Origin: Aquipseudomonas alcaligenes
GTDB lineage: Bacteria > Pseudomonadota > Gammaproteobacteria > Pseudomonadales > Pseudomonadaceae
DNA: 64,000 nucleotides
Assembly: GCF_900156545.1 (NCBI RefSeq)
Contig: NZ_FTNW01000004.1
Location: 62,001 to 126,000 of the forward strand
Direction: 5' to 3'
Below, in pieces: positions 18,159 to 29,852 of this stretch. Every line of letters starts with the position of its first letter. The first letter of the stretch is position 1. The notes below the pieces were generated by a model, which was given only the letters and a program-made list of their open reading frames with translations, did not search any database and was not told the origin of the DNA. Both the position numbers and the translations under genes were made by a program.

Positions 18159-19307
18159 TCAATCGGCGCTGAAAACGCCGTGCGCTGCGGGCTGCGGCGT
18201 ACTCAGGCAAGGGGCACGGAACAGCTCGCCGTGCCACATTCCCCGCAGCGTGCGCTGCAGCACCAGCAGCCAGACCGCCGTCAGCTGCACCGCCAGCACC
18301 AGGCCGACCCAGGCGAAGAAGCGCAGCTCGGTCAGGTGCAGCAACTCGAAGGTGGCCAGGGCGAACACCCCGAGCGGGAAGGTGAAACCCCACCAGCCGA
18401 GGTTGAAGGCCATGTTGTCGCGGATGTAATGGCGAGTGAACAGGGTGGCGATGACCAGCCACCACAGCCCGGCGCCCCACAAGGCCAATCCGCCGACCAG
18501 GCCGATGCCGTGCGCCAGCTCTGCCGCTGCGGCCAGCGGTGTACCGGCGAATGCGGCAGGCGCCGCCTGCCCCATGCTCAGCAGGCCGAGACAGCCAGTG
18601 GCCAGGGGCCCCAGCGGCAGCCAGCTGGTGGCGGCGAAGTCGGTGTCCGGCAGCTTGTGCAGGGCCAGGCGCAGCAGCACCAGGGTGATCAGCGAGAAGG
18701 CCAGGGCCAGCGACATACCCCAGAGAATGAAGCCGACCACCAGTATCTGGCGCGCGGCAGCCGGGTCCAGGTGCGGCGCCAGCGCGCCGGCGGCGCCTGC
18801 CGCCACCTCCGGCGCGACGATCGGCAGCAGCCACACGGCCGTCATCTTCTCCAGCGCGTGACTCTGCCGGGTAAACATCAGGTAGGGCACCAGCAAGGCG
18901 CTGCCCAGCGCCAGGGACGCATCCAGCCACCACAGGCCGTGCGCCAGCGCATACACCCCCTCGCCCCAGCGCGCCGGACCAAACTGCAGCAGACCGTTGA
19001 CCAGCACCGCCAGCCCCATCGGAATGGCCCCGAGGAACATCGACTGCACCGGGTGCAGCAGCATCGGCCACAGGGTGTCGCGGTGCAGCACCAGACGGGC
19101 GAGGAACAGCAGGGTGAACAGGGCGAACAGGACCACACCGAACAGCCACAGGGCTTCGGCCAGCGCCATGTGTCCAGGTACTGCCCAGGGTAGGCGGGCA
19201 ATCACCAGGGCAAGCACGCCGGTACCCATGGTCACGGCGAACCAGTTGGGAGTGAAGTGACGGATAAATGCCCAGGGTTCGGGCAAGCGAGTGAAAGGAC
19301 GAGGCAT
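18159..19307 (-). CDS. TDT/TehA-SLAC1 family transporter
   Basis: A 382-residue integral membrane protein with about ten hydrophobic helices, of the tellurite-resistance/dicarboxylate transporter (TDT, TehA/SLAC1/Mae1/Ssu1) family. The N-terminal FTPNWFAVTMGTGVLAL is the family signature. Members export sulfite, malate or other small anions. Its transport substrate here is not determined by sequence, but Ssu1-like sulfite export would fit the divergent LysR regulator and adjacent sulfur-metabolism genes; that is inference. Start 19307 has CGGAG upstream. Confidence 0.87.
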   Translation of the reverse strand: MPRPFTRLPEPWAFIRHFTPNWFAVTMGTGVLALVIARLPWAVPGHMALAEALWLFGVVLFALFTLLFLARLVLHRDTLWPMLLHPVQSMFLGAIPMGLAVLVNGLLQFGPARWGEGVYALAHGLWWLDASLALGSALLVPYLMFTRQSHALEKMTAVWLLPIVAPEVAAGAAGALAPHLDPAAARQILVVGFILWGMSLALAFSLITLVLLRLALHKLPDTDFAATSWLPLGPLATGCLGLLSMGQAAPAAFAGTPLAAAAELAHGIGLVGGLALWGAGLWWLVIATLFTRHYIRDNMAFNLGWWGFTFPLGVFALATFELLHLTELRFFAWVGLVLAVQLTAVWLLVLQRTLRGMWHGELFRAPCLSTPQPAAHGVFSAD

Positions 19308-19370
19308 AAGACTCCGGTCGGGTGGTCCCGTGGGGTGACTACAGACAGGGTCAGGCTAAGGCGCTACTTG

Positions 19371-19425
19371 CCATATTAAAAATACATATTCAGCATCACA
19401 TAGATACCTAATTGATATGGAATAT
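19371..19425. promoter_or_regulatory. AT-rich divergent control region (TDT transporter / LysR)
   Basis: The stretch just before the LysR start is strikingly AT-rich for this genome, with several ATAT and GATAT elements (CATATTAAAAATACATATT, then AATTGATATGGAATATC). Such half-sites are plausible LysR boxes (T-N11-A), but the exact operator cannot be fixed by eye. Confidence 0.45.
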
Positions 19426-19427
19426 CT

Positions 19428-20318
19428 ATGAACCTGCACCACCTCAAGGTCTTTCTCGCCGTCGCCCAGGCCGGCAGCGTCAGCCGTGGCGCGGAGACCC
19501 TGCACATCAGCCAGCCGGCGGTGACCCGGGAAATCCGCGACCTGGAGGCCAGCCTCGGCCTGGCCCTGTTCGACCGCCACCCGCGCGGCGTGACGCCCAC
19601 TGAGGGTGGCCAGCGCCTGCTGCAGTTCGCCGAGCGCATCTTCGCCCTGGAGCAGGCTGCCGAGCGGGACCTGCGCGACCTGGCCGGTCTCGGCCACGGC
19701 GAGCTGAGCCTCGGCGCCAGCGCCACCCTGGGCGCTTACTGGCTGCCACCGCTGCTCAATAGCTTCCGCGAAAAGCACCCTGGCGTGTTCGTCAGCCTGC
19801 AGATGAGCAACACCCGGGAAGTGCTGCAGCAGCTGGATGACGCACTGATCAGCCTGGGTTTCGTCGAAGGCCCCTTCCCGGCCGAGGACTATGCCCACCA
19901 CCTGCTCGCTCGCGACCAGTTGCTGCCGGTGGTCGGCCCCGCGCACCCACTGGCCGGCCGCCAGAGCCTGCGGCTGGCCGAACTGCAGGCGCACGAACTG
20001 TACCTGCGCGAACCCGGCTCCGGCGCCCGAGCCAGTATCGAGCAGGCCTACCGCACCCGCGGCATGGAAGCACGCGCGGCGATGATCGGCGGCGGCACCG
20101 AGCCGCTCAAACGCCTGATCGCCGGCGGACGCGGCATCGCCTGGTTGTCGCAGTTGGTGGTGGAAGAGGAACTGGCCGACGGCCGCCTGGTGCAGCTCGA
20201 TGTGCGCGATCTGCAGATCGAACGCGAGCTGCATGTGCTGTGGCGCCCGGGCAGCCGCCTGAACCCGGCGCCAGCCGCCTTCCTGCAGATGATCGACAGC
20301 AATATCAAAACTTTTTGA
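19428..20318 (+). CDS. LysR-family transcriptional regulator
   Basis: A 296-residue LysR-type regulator. Residues 1-60 form the winged helix-turn-helix (SVSRGAETLHISQPAVTREI). The remainder is a periplasmic-binding-protein-like effector domain. It is transcribed divergently from the TDT transporter across a 120-base AT-rich gap, the usual layout for a LysR regulator and its target. The subgroup resembles CysB/Cbl-unrelated general LysR members, and the effector is unknown. Its final codons overlap the inverted repeat that precedes the next gene. Confidence 0.92.
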   Translation: MNLHHLKVFLAVAQAGSVSRGAETLHISQPAVTREIRDLEASLGLALFDRHPRGVTPTEGGQRLLQFAERIFALEQAAERDLRDLAGLGHGELSLGASATLGAYWLPPLLNSFREKHPGVFVSLQMSNTREVLQQLDDALISLGFVEGPFPAEDYAHHLLARDQLLPVVGPAHPLAGRQSLRLAELQAHELYLREPGSGARASIEQAYRTRGMEARAAMIGGGTEPLKRLIAGGRGIAWLSQLVVEEELADGRLVQLDVRDLQIERELHVLWRPGSRLNPAPAAFLQMIDSNIKTF

Positions 20319-20325
20319 TATTGCT
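20298..20325. promoter_or_regulatory. perfect 13-bp inverted repeat, candidate SahR operator
   Basis: AGCAATATCAAAA, two bases, then TTTTGATATTGCT: a perfect palindrome overlapping the lysR stop codon and ending immediately before the -35 element of the ArsR/methyltransferase regulator gene. ArsR-family proteins bind such AT-rich palindromes. It could double as a weak terminator for lysR, but it lacks a GC-rich stem. Confidence 0.6.
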
Positions 20326-20326
20326 G

Positions 20327-20355
20327 TTGCTGGATGAAAAGTGACCGACTAGACT
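20327..20355 (+). promoter_or_regulatory. sigma-70 promoter of the SahR-like gene
   Basis: TTGCTG (20327-20332), a 17-base spacer and TAGACT (20350-20355). Transcription would start near 20362, only about 3 bases before the ATG at 20365, so the mRNA would be essentially leaderless; no Shine-Dalgarno sequence is visible. Confidence 0.55.
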
Positions 20356-20364
20356 GCCGGCCCT

Positions 20365-21360
20365 ATGAATATGCGCGTGCCCCAGCTCCGCTTCGAGCCA
20401 GCCGATGAGCTCGCCGCCCTGTGCAAGGCCGGCGGCGACCCGCTGCGCCTGAACGTACTGCGCGCGCTGGCCAACGACTCGTTCGGCGTGCTGGAACTGG
20501 CGCAGATCTTCGCCATCGGTCAGTCAGGCATGAGCCACCACCTCAAGGTCCTGGCCCAAGCCGGCCTGGTGGCCACCCGCCGCGAAGGCAACGCCGTGTT
20601 CTACCGCCGCGCCCTGCCGCAGGGCGAGCTGCTCGGCGGCACCCTGCACGGCGCGCTGCTGGCGGAAGTCGACGGCCTGCAGCTACCGGCCGAAGTCGAG
20701 GCGCGCATCGCTGCCGTGCACGCCCAGCGCGCCGCCGCCAGCCGCGACTTCTTCGCCCGCGCGGCAGACAAGTTCCAGGCCCAGCAGGACCTGATCGCCG
20801 GCCTGCCGCAGTACCGCGACAGCGTGCTGGCACTGCTCGATGCGCTGGGCTTCGCCGCCGAAAGCACGGCGCTGGAAGTCGGCCCCGGCGATGGCGGCTT
20901 CCTCCCGGAGCTGGCCCGCCGCTTCGCCCGGGTGGTAGCGCTGGACAACAGCGAGGCGATGCTGGAGCTGGCGCGCCAGCGCTGTGACAACGAACGACTG
21001 GGCAATGTCGAGCTCAAGCTCGCCGATGCACTCAGGGACGAGATCGACGCCGCCGACTGCGTGGTGGTGAACATGGTGCTGCACCATTTCGCCGCCCCGG
21101 CCGAGGCGCTGAAGCAGCTGGCACGTCTGGTCAGACCGACCGGCAGCCTGCTGATCACCGAGCTGTGCAGCCATGACCAGAGCTGGGCCAGGACGGCCTG
21201 CGGCGACCTCTGGCTAGGCTTCGAACAGGAAGATCTGGCCCGCTGGGCCGATGCCGCGGGGCTCACGCCCGGCGAGAGCCTCTATGTGGGCCTCAAGAAC
21301 GGCTTTCAGATTCAGGTACGGCACTTTGCCAAGCCGGATGCGAAGCAAACTCAGGTATGA
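20365..21360 (+). CDS. sahR: SahR-like ArsR-family regulator with SAM-methyltransferase-type sensor domain
   Basis: A 331-residue fusion. Residues about 15-90 are an ArsR-type winged helix-turn-helix (AIGQSGMSHHLKVLAQAGLV, wing TRREGNAVFYRR). Residues about 135-325 are a class I SAM-binding fold with motif I LEVGPGDGGF (about 170-179) and LDNSEAMLELA. This is the architecture of SahR, which in other Proteobacteria represses SAM-cycle genes and releases DNA when S-adenosylhomocysteine binds. The gene lies directly before metK (13-base gap), behind a perfect inverted repeat, which strongly supports that role. A real methyltransferase activity cannot be ruled out. Starts at 20365 and 20371 are both possible. 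Confidence 0.82.
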   Translation: MNMRVPQLRFEPADELAALCKAGGDPLRLNVLRALANDSFGVLELAQIFAIGQSGMSHHLKVLAQAGLVATRREGNAVFYRRALPQGELLGGTLHGALLAEVDGLQLPAEVEARIAAVHAQRAAASRDFFARAADKFQAQQDLIAGLPQYRDSVLALLDALGFAAESTALEVGPGDGGFLPELARRFARVVALDNSEAMLELARQRCDNERLGNVELKLADALRDEIDAADCVVVNMVLHHFAAPAEALKQLARLVRPTGSLLITELCSHDQSWARTACGDLWLGFEQEDLARWADAAGLTPGESLYVGLKNGFQIQVRHFAKPDAKQTQV

Positions 21361-21373
21361 ATAGGATTTTGAA

Positions 21374-22564
21374 ATGAGCGAATACTCCCTGTTTACCTCC
21401 GAATCCGTGTCCGAAGGCCACCCGGACAAGATCGCCGACCAGATTTCCGATGCCGTCCTCGACGCCATCATCGCCCAGGACAAACACGCCCGCGTGGCCG
21501 TGGAGACCCTGGTCAAGACCGGCGTCGCCATCGTCGCCGGCGAAGTCACCACCAGCGCCTGGGTCGACCTCGAGCAGATCGTCCGCGACGTGATCTGCGA
21601 CATCGGCTACACCAGCTCCGACGTCGGCTTCGACGGCGCCACCTGCGGCGTGATGAACATCATTGGCAAGCAGTCCCCGGACATCAACCAGGGCGTCGAC
21701 CGTGCCAAGCCGGAAGACCAGGGCGCCGGCGACCAGGGCCTGATGTTCGGCTACGCCAGCAACGAGACCGACGTGCTGATGCCGGCACCGATCTGCTTCT
21801 CGCACCGCCTGGTCGAGCGCCAGGCCGAGGCGCGCAAGTCCGGCCTGCTGCCGTGGCTGCGTCCGGATGCCAAGAGCCAGGTCACCTGCCGCTACGAGAA
21901 CGGCAAGGTGGTCGGCATCGACGCCGTGGTGCTGTCCACCCAGCACAGCCCGGAAGTATCGCTGCCCGACCTGCGTGAAGCGGTGATGGAGCTGATCATC
22001 AAGCACACCCTGCCGGCCGAGCTGCTGCACAAGGACACCCAGTTCCACATCAACCCGACCGGCAACTTCGTGATCGGCGGCCCGGTAGGTGACTGCGGCC
22101 TGACCGGGCGCAAGATCATCGTCGACTCCTACGGCGGCATGGCACGCCACGGCGGCGGCGCCTTCTCCGGCAAGGACCCGTCCAAGGTCGACCGTTCGGC
22201 TGCCTACGCCGGCCGCTACGTGGCCAAGAACATCGTTGCCGCCGGCCTGGCCGAGCGCTGCGAGATCCAGGTGTCCTACGCCATCGGCGTGGCCCAGCCG
22301 ACCTCCATCTCGGTCAACACCTTCGGCACCCACAAGATCGCCGAAGACAAGATCATCCAGCTGGTGCGCGAAGTGTTCGACCTGCGCCCGTACGCCATCA
22401 CCAAGATGCTCGACCTGCTCCACCCGATGTATCGCGACACCGCGGCCTACGGCCACTTCGGCCGCACCCCGCAGCAGAAGACCGTCGGCAGCGACACCTT
22501 CAGCACCTTCACCTGGGAAAAGACCGACAAGGTCGACGCCCTGCGCGCCGCCGCCGGCCTGTAA
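21374..22564 (+). CDS. metK: S-adenosylmethionine synthetase
   Basis: A 396-residue enzyme making SAM from methionine and ATP. The N-terminal [20 protein letters not shown], the [12 protein letters not shown] hexapeptide region and the P-loop-like [16 protein letters not shown] are all intact. It is 13 bases downstream of the sahR-like gene and is probably cotranscribed with it, giving feedback control of SAM supply. A strong terminator follows. Confidence 0.98.
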   Translation: MSEYSLFTSESVSEGHPDKIADQISDAVLDAIIAQDKHARVAVETLVKTGVAIVAGEVTTSAWVDLEQIVRDVICDIGYTSSDVGFDGATCGVMNIIGKQSPDINQGVDRAKPEDQGAGDQGLMFGYASNETDVLMPAPICFSHRLVERQAEARKSGLLPWLRPDAKSQVTCRYENGKVVGIDAVVLSTQHSPEVSLPDLREAVMELIIKHTLPAELLHKDTQFHINPTGNFVIGGPVGDCGLTGRKIIVDSYGGMARHGGGAFSGKDPSKVDRSAAYAGRYVAKNIVAAGLAERCEIQVSYAIGVAQPTSISVNTFGTHKIAEDKIIQLVREVFDLRPYAITKMLDLLHPMYRDTAAYGHFGRTPQQKTVGSDTFSTFTWEKTDKVDALRAAAGL

Positions 22565-22583
22565 GGCTAGGTTGCCGCGACGC

Positions 22584-22611
22584 AAAGCCCCGCTTCGGCG
22601 GGGCTTTTTTA
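22584..22611 (+). terminator. intrinsic terminator after metK
   Basis: AAAGCCCCGC, tetraloop TTCG, GCGGGGCTTT followed by further Ts: a canonical Rho-independent terminator 19 bases after the metK stop. Confidence 0.95.
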
Positions 22612-22645
22612 TGCCCTGGGCTAGGCTTGTCGCTTGTCACCCTGA

Positions 22646-24771
<2,126 letters not shown>

Positions 24772-24870
24772 ATCTACAGCCAATCACGGACGAAGGGGGC
24801 GACAGTATTGCCAGTCCACCCTCGATCGCCAAGCGCCAGGCTGTCGCAGAATGCTGCACGACGGAAGACC

Positions 24871-24899
24871 TTGGGCTGCGCCGCCGGGATGGCTATAAT
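24871..24899 (+). promoter_or_regulatory. sigma-70 promoter of the ahcY leader
   Basis: TTGGGC (24871-24876), a 17-base spacer and a perfect TATAAT (24894-24899). Transcription would begin near 24906, about 40 bases before the riboswitch aptamer. Confidence 0.8.
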
Positions 24900-24946
24900 C
24901 GGCGGGCTTCACATGGCCGGCTTCACCCGGTCATGCCCGCCACCTG

Positions 24947-25027
24947 TCCGAGGGGCGCTGCAGCAGGCTGAAAGACCGCCTGTCAGGCTCGGATGGGGCG
25001 TTACCCAAACGCATCAACGGCGCCCAT
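24947..25027 (+). ncRNA. SAH riboswitch upstream of ahcY
   Basis: The leader has the conserved blocks of the S-adenosylhomocysteine riboswitch: CCGAGG-GGCGCTGC at 24948-24961, CAGGCTCGG at 24984-24992 and AACGGCGCCCA near 25016-25026. CCGAG (24948-24952) pairs with CTCGG (24988-24992) to form P1; GCGTT/AACGC (24998-25002/25008-25012) forms P4; GGGCGC (24953-24958) pairs with GCGCCC (25020-25025) as the pseudoknot. The element ends about 29 bases before the ahcY start. Known members turn on ahcY and metF when toxic SAH accumulates. Confidence 0.93.
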
Positions 25028-25055
25028 TCGCAGACAACGAATGGAGAGCTTTTGC

Positions 25056-26450
25056 ATGAGCGCTGCTTTTACCGATTATAAAGTCGCCGACATTTCCCTG
25101 GCCGAGTGGGGCCGCAAGGAACTGATTATCGCCGAGTCCGAGATGCCGGCACTGATGGGCCTGCGTCGCAAGTACGCCGCCAGCCAGCCGCTGAAAGGCG
25201 CCAAGATCATCGGCTGCATCCACATGACCATCCAGACCGGCGTGCTGATCGAGACCCTGGTCGCGCTGGGCGCCGAAGTGCGCTGGTCCAGCTGCAACAT
25301 CTTCTCCACCCAGGACCAAGCGGCCGCTGCCATCGCCGCTGCCGGCATCCCGGTTTTCGCCTGGAAAGGCGAGACCGAGGAAGAGTACGAGTGGTGCATC
25401 GAGCAGACCATCCTCAAGGACGGCCAGCCGTGGGACGCCAACATGGTGCTGGACGACGGCGGTGACCTGACCGAGATCCTGCACAAGAAATACCCGCAGA
25501 TGCTCGAGCGCATCCACGGCGTGACCGAAGAGACCACCACCGGTGTGCACCGCCTGCTCGACATGCTCAAGGCCGGCACCCTCAAGGTCCCGGCGATCAA
25601 CGTCAACGACGCGGTCACCAAGAGCAAGAACGACAACAAGTACGGCTGCCGCCACAGCCTGAACGACGCCATCAAGCGCGGCACCGACCACCTGCTGTCC
25701 GGCAAGCAGGCCCTGGTGATCGGCTACGGCGACGTGGGCAAGGGTTCGGCCCAGTCCCTGCGCCAGGAAGGCATGATCGTCAAGGTCACCGAGATCGACC
25801 CGATCTGCGCCATGCAGGCCTGCATGGACGGCTTCGAGCTGGTCTCCCCGTACAAGAACGGCATCAACGATGGCACCGAGGCCTGCGTCGACCGCGACCT
25901 GCTGGGCAAGATCGACCTGATCGTCACCACCACCGGTAACGTCAATGTCTGCGACGCCGGCATGCTCAAGGCCCTGAAGAAGCGCGCCGTGGTGTGCAAC
26001 ATCGGTCACTTCGACAACGAGATCGACACCGCCTTCATGCGCAAGAACTGGGCGTGGGAAGAGGTCAAGCCGCAGGTGCACAAGATCCACCGCACCGGCG
26101 CCGGCAGCTTCGATCCGGCCAACGACGACTACCTGATCCTGCTGGCCGAAGGCCGCCTGGTGAACCTGGGCAACGCCACCGGCCACCCGAGCCGGATCAT
26201 GGACGGCTCCTTCGCCAACCAGGTGCTGGCGCAGATCTTCCTGTACGAGCAGAAGTTCGCCGACCTCTCCCCGGAGAAGAAGGCCGAGCGCCTGACCGTG
26301 GAAGTGCTGCCGAAGAAGCTCGACGAGGAAGTGGCGCTGGAAATGGTCAAGGGCTTCGGTGGCGTCGTCACCCAGCTGACCAAGCAGCAGGCCGACTACA
26401 TCGGCGTTACCGTAGAAGGCCCGTTCAAGCCGGACACCTACCGCTACTGA
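25056..26450 (+). CDS. ahcY: S-adenosylhomocysteine hydrolase
   Basis: A 464-residue NAD-dependent enzyme that splits SAH into adenosine and homocysteine, removing a strong inhibitor of methyltransferases. The NAD-binding motif [18 protein letters not shown], the substrate-domain segment [16 protein letters not shown] and the C-terminal KPDTYRY end are all typical. The ATG at 25056 follows GGAGAG; the upstream frame runs through the riboswitch and is not coding. It is followed by metF after 60 bases, so homocysteine and the methyl group needed for methionine are supplied together under riboswitch control. Confidence 0.98.
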   Translation: MSAAFTDYKVADISLAEWGRKELIIAESEMPALMGLRRKYAASQPLKGAKIIGCIHMTIQTGVLIETLVALGAEVRWSSCNIFSTQDQAAAAIAAAGIPVFAWKGETEEEYEWCIEQTILKDGQPWDANMVLDDGGDLTEILHKKYPQMLERIHGVTEETTTGVHRLLDMLKAGTLKVPAINVNDAVTKSKNDNKYGCRHSLNDAIKRGTDHLLSGKQALVIGYGDVGKGSAQSLRQEGMIVKVTEIDPICAMQACMDGFELVSPYKNGINDGTEACVDRDLLGKIDLIVTTTGNVNVCDAGMLKALKKRAVVCNIGHFDNEIDTAFMRKNWAWEEVKPQVHKIHRTGAGSFDPANDDYLILLAEGRLVNLGNATGHPSRIMDGSFANQVLAQIFLYEQKFADLSPEKKAERLTVEVLPKKLDEEVALEMVKGFGGVVTQLTKQQADYIGVTVEGPFKPDTYRY

Positions 26451-26510
26451 TGCACCGGGAAGGCGGGGCGGCAACGCCGCGCCTTCTTCGCGTCTGCAAG
26501 GACCAGATTT

Positions 26511-27356
26511 ATGTCGCAAGAACGTCGCTACAGTTTCGAGTTCTTCCCCACCAAGACCGAGGCCGGCCACGAGAAGCTGATGGGCGTGGCCCGCCAGCTG
26601 GCCGGCTACAACCCGGATTTCTTCTCCTGCACTTACGGTGCCGGCGGCTCCACCCGCGACCGCACCCTCAACACCGTGCTGCAACTGGATGGCGATGTCG
26701 GCGTGCCGACCGCGCCGCACCTGTCCTGCGTCGGTGACAGCAAGGACGAGCTGCGCAGCCTGCTCAGCCAGTACAAGAATTCCGGGATCAAGCGCATCGT
26801 TGCCCTGCGCGGCGACCTGCCGTCCGGCATGGGCATGGCCAGCGGCGAGCTGCGCTACGCCAACGAGCTGGTGGAGTTCATCCGCAGCGAGACCGGTGAT
26901 CACTTCCACATCGAAGTGGCCGCCTACCCGGAAGTGCACCCGCAGGCGCGCAGCTACGAGGACGACCTGCAGAACTTCGTGCGCAAGTGCCGGGCCGGCG
27001 CCAACAGCGCCATCACCCAGTACTTCTTCAGCGCCGACTGCTACTTCTACTTCGTCGAGCGCGTGCGCAAGCTGGGTGTCGACCTGCCGATCGTCCCAGG
27101 CATCATGCCGATCACCAACTACAGCAAGCTGGCGCGCTTCTCCGACGCCTGCGGCGCCGAGATTCCGCGCTGGATCCGCAAGCAACTGGAAGCCTATGGC
27201 GATGACCTGGAGAGCATCCAGGCCTTCGGCGAGCAGGTGGTGACCGAAATGTGCGAACGCCTGCTGCAGGGCGGCGCTCCGGGCCTGCACTTCTATACCC
27301 TCAACCAGGCCGATGCCAGCCTGGCCATCTGGAACAACCTCAAGCTGCCGCGCTGA
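26511..27356 (+). CDS. metF: 5,10-methylenetetrahydrofolate reductase
   Basis: A 281-residue FAD enzyme reducing methylene-THF to methyl-THF, the methyl donor for methionine synthase. The YSFEFFPTKTEAG start, CTYGAGGSTRDRT, and IVPGIMPITNY blocks are typical of MetF. It is 60 bases downstream of ahcY; the gap holds an imperfect GC hairpin with no T-run, so read-through from the riboswitch-controlled promoter is expected. Confidence 0.97.
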   Translation: MSQERRYSFEFFPTKTEAGHEKLMGVARQLAGYNPDFFSCTYGAGGSTRDRTLNTVLQLDGDVGVPTAPHLSCVGDSKDELRSLLSQYKNSGIKRIVALRGDLPSGMGMASGELRYANELVEFIRSETGDHFHIEVAAYPEVHPQARSYEDDLQNFVRKCRAGANSAITQYFFSADCYFYFVERVRKLGVDLPIVPGIMPITNYSKLARFSDACGAEIPRWIRKQLEAYGDDLESIQAFGEQVVTEMCERLLQGGAPGLHFYTLNQADASLAIWNNLKLPR

Positions 27357-27463
27357 GGCGAGCGCGCCGCCCGGCAACTTTGCGGCGGCGGCGCGATCTC
27401 ATGCCAGACACACCCTGCGCGCCGCCGTTCCGACGCGGGCGCGCGTCCGACACGGAAGCCTCG

Positions 27464-28840
27464 ATGACTCTGGTACGCAACAAGATCAACGCCTCGGTAA
27501 GCCCCAAGGGCAGCCTGGAAACCCTCTCCCAGCGCGAAGTGCAGCAGCTGCGCGAGACCGGTTCCGGGAGCATCTACGCCCTGTTCCGCCAATGCGCGCT
27601 GGCGATCCTCAACACCGGCTCGCACAGCGACAACGCCAAGACCATTCTCGAGGCCTACCCCGATTTCGAGGTGCTCATCCACCAGCAGGACCGCGGCATT
27701 CGCCTGGAACTGCGCAACGCCCCGGCCGATGCCTTCGTCGATGGCGAGATGATCGCCAGCACCCGCGAGATGCTGTTCAGCGCCCTGCGCGACATCGTCT
27801 ACACGCAAAGCGAGCTGGAAAACCAGCGCATCGACTTCGACAGCTCGCAGGGCATCACCGACTACGTTTTCCACCTGCTGCGCAACGCCCGCACCCTGCG
27901 CGCCGGTGCCGAGCCGCGGATGGTGGTGTGCTGGGGCGGCCACTCGATCAGCACCGAGGAATACAAGTACACCAAGAAGGTCGGCCACGAGCTCGGCCTG
28001 CGCCGCCTGGATATCTGCACCGGCTGCGGTCCCGGCGTGATGAAGGGGCCGATGAAAGGCGCCACCATCGCCCATGCCAAGCAGCGCATCGGCAGCGGCC
28101 GCTACCTGGGGCTGACCGAGCCGGGCATCATCGCCGCCGAAGCGCCCAACCCGATCGTCAACGAGCTGGTGATCCTGCCCGACATCGAGAAGCGCCTGGA
28201 GGCCTTCGTCCGCGTCGGTCACGGCATCATCATCTTCCCCGGCGGCGTCGGCACGGCCGAGGAGTTCCTCTACCTGCTCGGCATCCTCACCCATCCGGAC
28301 AACGCCGACCTGCCCTTCCCGGTGATCCTCACCGGCCCGCGCAGCGCCGAGCCCTACCTGCAGCAGCTGCATGACTTCATCGGTGCCACCCTTGGCCGGA
28401 CGGCCCAGCAGCGCTACCGGATGATCATCAACGACCCGGCCGAAGTGGCCAGGCAGATGGCTGCGGGGATCAAGGACGTGGCGCAGTTCCGCCGCGAGCG
28501 CAACGATGCCTTCCATTTCAACTGGCTACTGAAGATCGACGAAAGCTTCCAGCGTCCGTTCGTGCCGACCCATGCCAACATGGCGGCGCTCGACCTGACT
28601 CGCGAGCAGCCGGTGCATGCACTCGCCGCCAACCTGCGCCGCGCCTTCTCCGGCATCGTCGCCGGCAACGTCAAGGCCCACGGCATCCGCATGATCGAGG
28701 AGCACGGCCCCTACGAAATCAAGGGCGACCCGAGCATCCTGCGTCCGCTGGACCGCCTGCTGCATGCCTTCGTCGAGCAGCACCGCATGAAGCTGCCGGG
28801 CGGCAGCGCGTATATACCCTGTTACAAGCTGGTCAGCTGA
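27464..28840 (+). CDS. ppnN: nucleotide 5'-monophosphate nucleosidase PpnN
   Basis: A 458-residue protein of the YgdH/PpnN group, with a central LOG-like (lysine-decarboxylase-like) Rossmann domain. The nucleosidase motif is present as FPGGVGTAEEFLYLLG, with the CTGCGPGVMKGPMKGA loop upstream. N- and C-terminal extensions match the PpnN type, which in E. coli binds (p)ppGpp and cleaves purine monophosphates to base and ribose 5-phosphate. The ATG at 27464 lies behind GGAAG; a longer frame overlaps metF and was rejected. Function by homology is fairly secure. Confidence 0.9.
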   Translation: MTLVRNKINASVSPKGSLETLSQREVQQLRETGSGSIYALFRQCALAILNTGSHSDNAKTILEAYPDFEVLIHQQDRGIRLELRNAPADAFVDGEMIASTREMLFSALRDIVYTQSELENQRIDFDSSQGITDYVFHLLRNARTLRAGAEPRMVVCWGGHSISTEEYKYTKKVGHELGLRRLDICTGCGPGVMKGPMKGATIAHAKQRIGSGRYLGLTEPGIIAAEAPNPIVNELVILPDIEKRLEAFVRVGHGIIIFPGGVGTAEEFLYLLGILTHPDNADLPFPVILTGPRSAEPYLQQLHDFIGATLGRTAQQRYRMIINDPAEVARQMAAGIKDVAQFRRERNDAFHFNWLLKIDESFQRPFVPTHANMAALDLTREQPVHALAANLRRAFSGIVAGNVKAHGIRMIEEHGPYEIKGDPSILRPLDRLLHAFVEQHRMKLPGGSAYIPCYKLVS

Positions 28841-28926
28841 CCGGTACAAAATGCAGACGAAAGAGACCGACCTCTGCCACGAGCCCCACTACAGTCATAA
28901 AGGTACTTGAGTGAGGACACTGCATC

Positions 28927-29700
28927 GTGGCAAGAGTCTCCGCACTGATCGTTCTGCTCGGCTGGTGCATCACCGGCCATGCTCAGCCCCTCAAGGTGTG
29001 CACAAACGAATGGCCGCCCTACACCCTGCTGGAAGACGGCCAGGTCCGCGGCATTGATGCCGACCTTCTGCAACTGGCGCTCAGCAACCTCGGCGTCAGC
29101 TATGAAATCACCTTGGAGCCCTGGCGGCGCTGCCTGCGCAAGATGGCCGATGGCAAGCTGGATATCCTGCTGGACGCTTTCTACAGTGACGAGCGCGCCA
29201 AGACCATGATCTTCCCCAGCGAACCCATGGCCGAGAGTGCCATGGTCCTTTTCCATGCGCGGACACGGCCCTACAACATCCGTTCGGTGGACGATCTCAC
29301 GGGCCTGCGGGTCGGCACCGAGCCGGGCTACGCGTACAGCCACGAAGCATTCGCCACTGGCACGCACTTTATCCGGGAGGACGCACCAACCCTGGATGCC
29401 AACATAGGCAAGTTGATGCTGGGCCGCATCGACCTGGTCATCACCGATCGTGCCGTCGGCCTGTTCACCGCCAAGAACCTCGGCGTGCAGGATGAGATTG
29501 CCTACAGCGCCCAGCCACTCTACAGCGACCATGTGTATGCAGCCTTCAGCCGACGCTCCGAAGCCGCTGCACTGGTGCCCAGCTTTGAACAGGAGCTGCG
29601 GCGCCTGAAGCAGTCGCCCGAGTACACCGCCATCCTGCGACGCTACCATCAGCACTCCACCGCACCAACCGCCGGGCAGAGCAACGCTAGCGCAGACTAG
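28927..29700 (+). CDS. periplasmic solute-binding protein (SBP_bac_3), orphan
   Basis: A 257-residue exported protein with a signal peptide ending GHAQ (about residue 20) and mature start [18 protein letters not shown], the SBP_bac_3 signature. The second lobe ([19 protein letters not shown]) is clear. No permease or ATPase is adjacent. The start is GTG at 28927 preceded by GAGG. It is the second lone binding protein of this family in the window (compare 6221-7000), but the two share only the fold-level pattern by eye. Confidence 0.85.
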   Translation: MARVSALIVLLGWCITGHAQPLKVCTNEWPPYTLLEDGQVRGIDADLLQLALSNLGVSYEITLEPWRRCLRKMADGKLDILLDAFYSDERAKTMIFPSEPMAESAMVLFHARTRPYNIRSVDDLTGLRVGTEPGYAYSHEAFATGTHFIREDAPTLDANIGKLMLGRIDLVITDRAVGLFTAKNLGVQDEIAYSAQPLYSDHVYAAFSRRSEAAALVPSFEQELRRLKQSPEYTAILRRYHQHSTAPTAGQSNASAD

Positions 29701-29709
29701 CGGCTCTGT

Positions 29710-29715
29710 TATACT
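29710..29715 (+). promoter_or_regulatory. candidate -10 element for rhlE
   Basis: TATACT 138 bases before the rhlE start defines a long untranslated leader (about 130 bases). No convincing -35 is seen. Long leaders are common for cold-regulated helicase genes, but nothing here proves that. Confidence 0.35.
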
Positions 29716-29852
29716 CGGGCCTCTACGCCAGGCTTGCGCCCGGACGCTCGGCAACCCATCGCCCAGCAGTACCGGACGGGATCGTTCAACCAGAGCGATT
29801 CAAGCCAGACTCTTCCCCATCGGGCTTTCGCCCCATATTGACAGGATTACAC

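Noticed and set aside
25014..27377. 787-codon minus-strand frame opposite ahcY-metF
   Set aside because: Shadow of strongly conserved enzymes; it is His/Val/Gly-rich with no motif.
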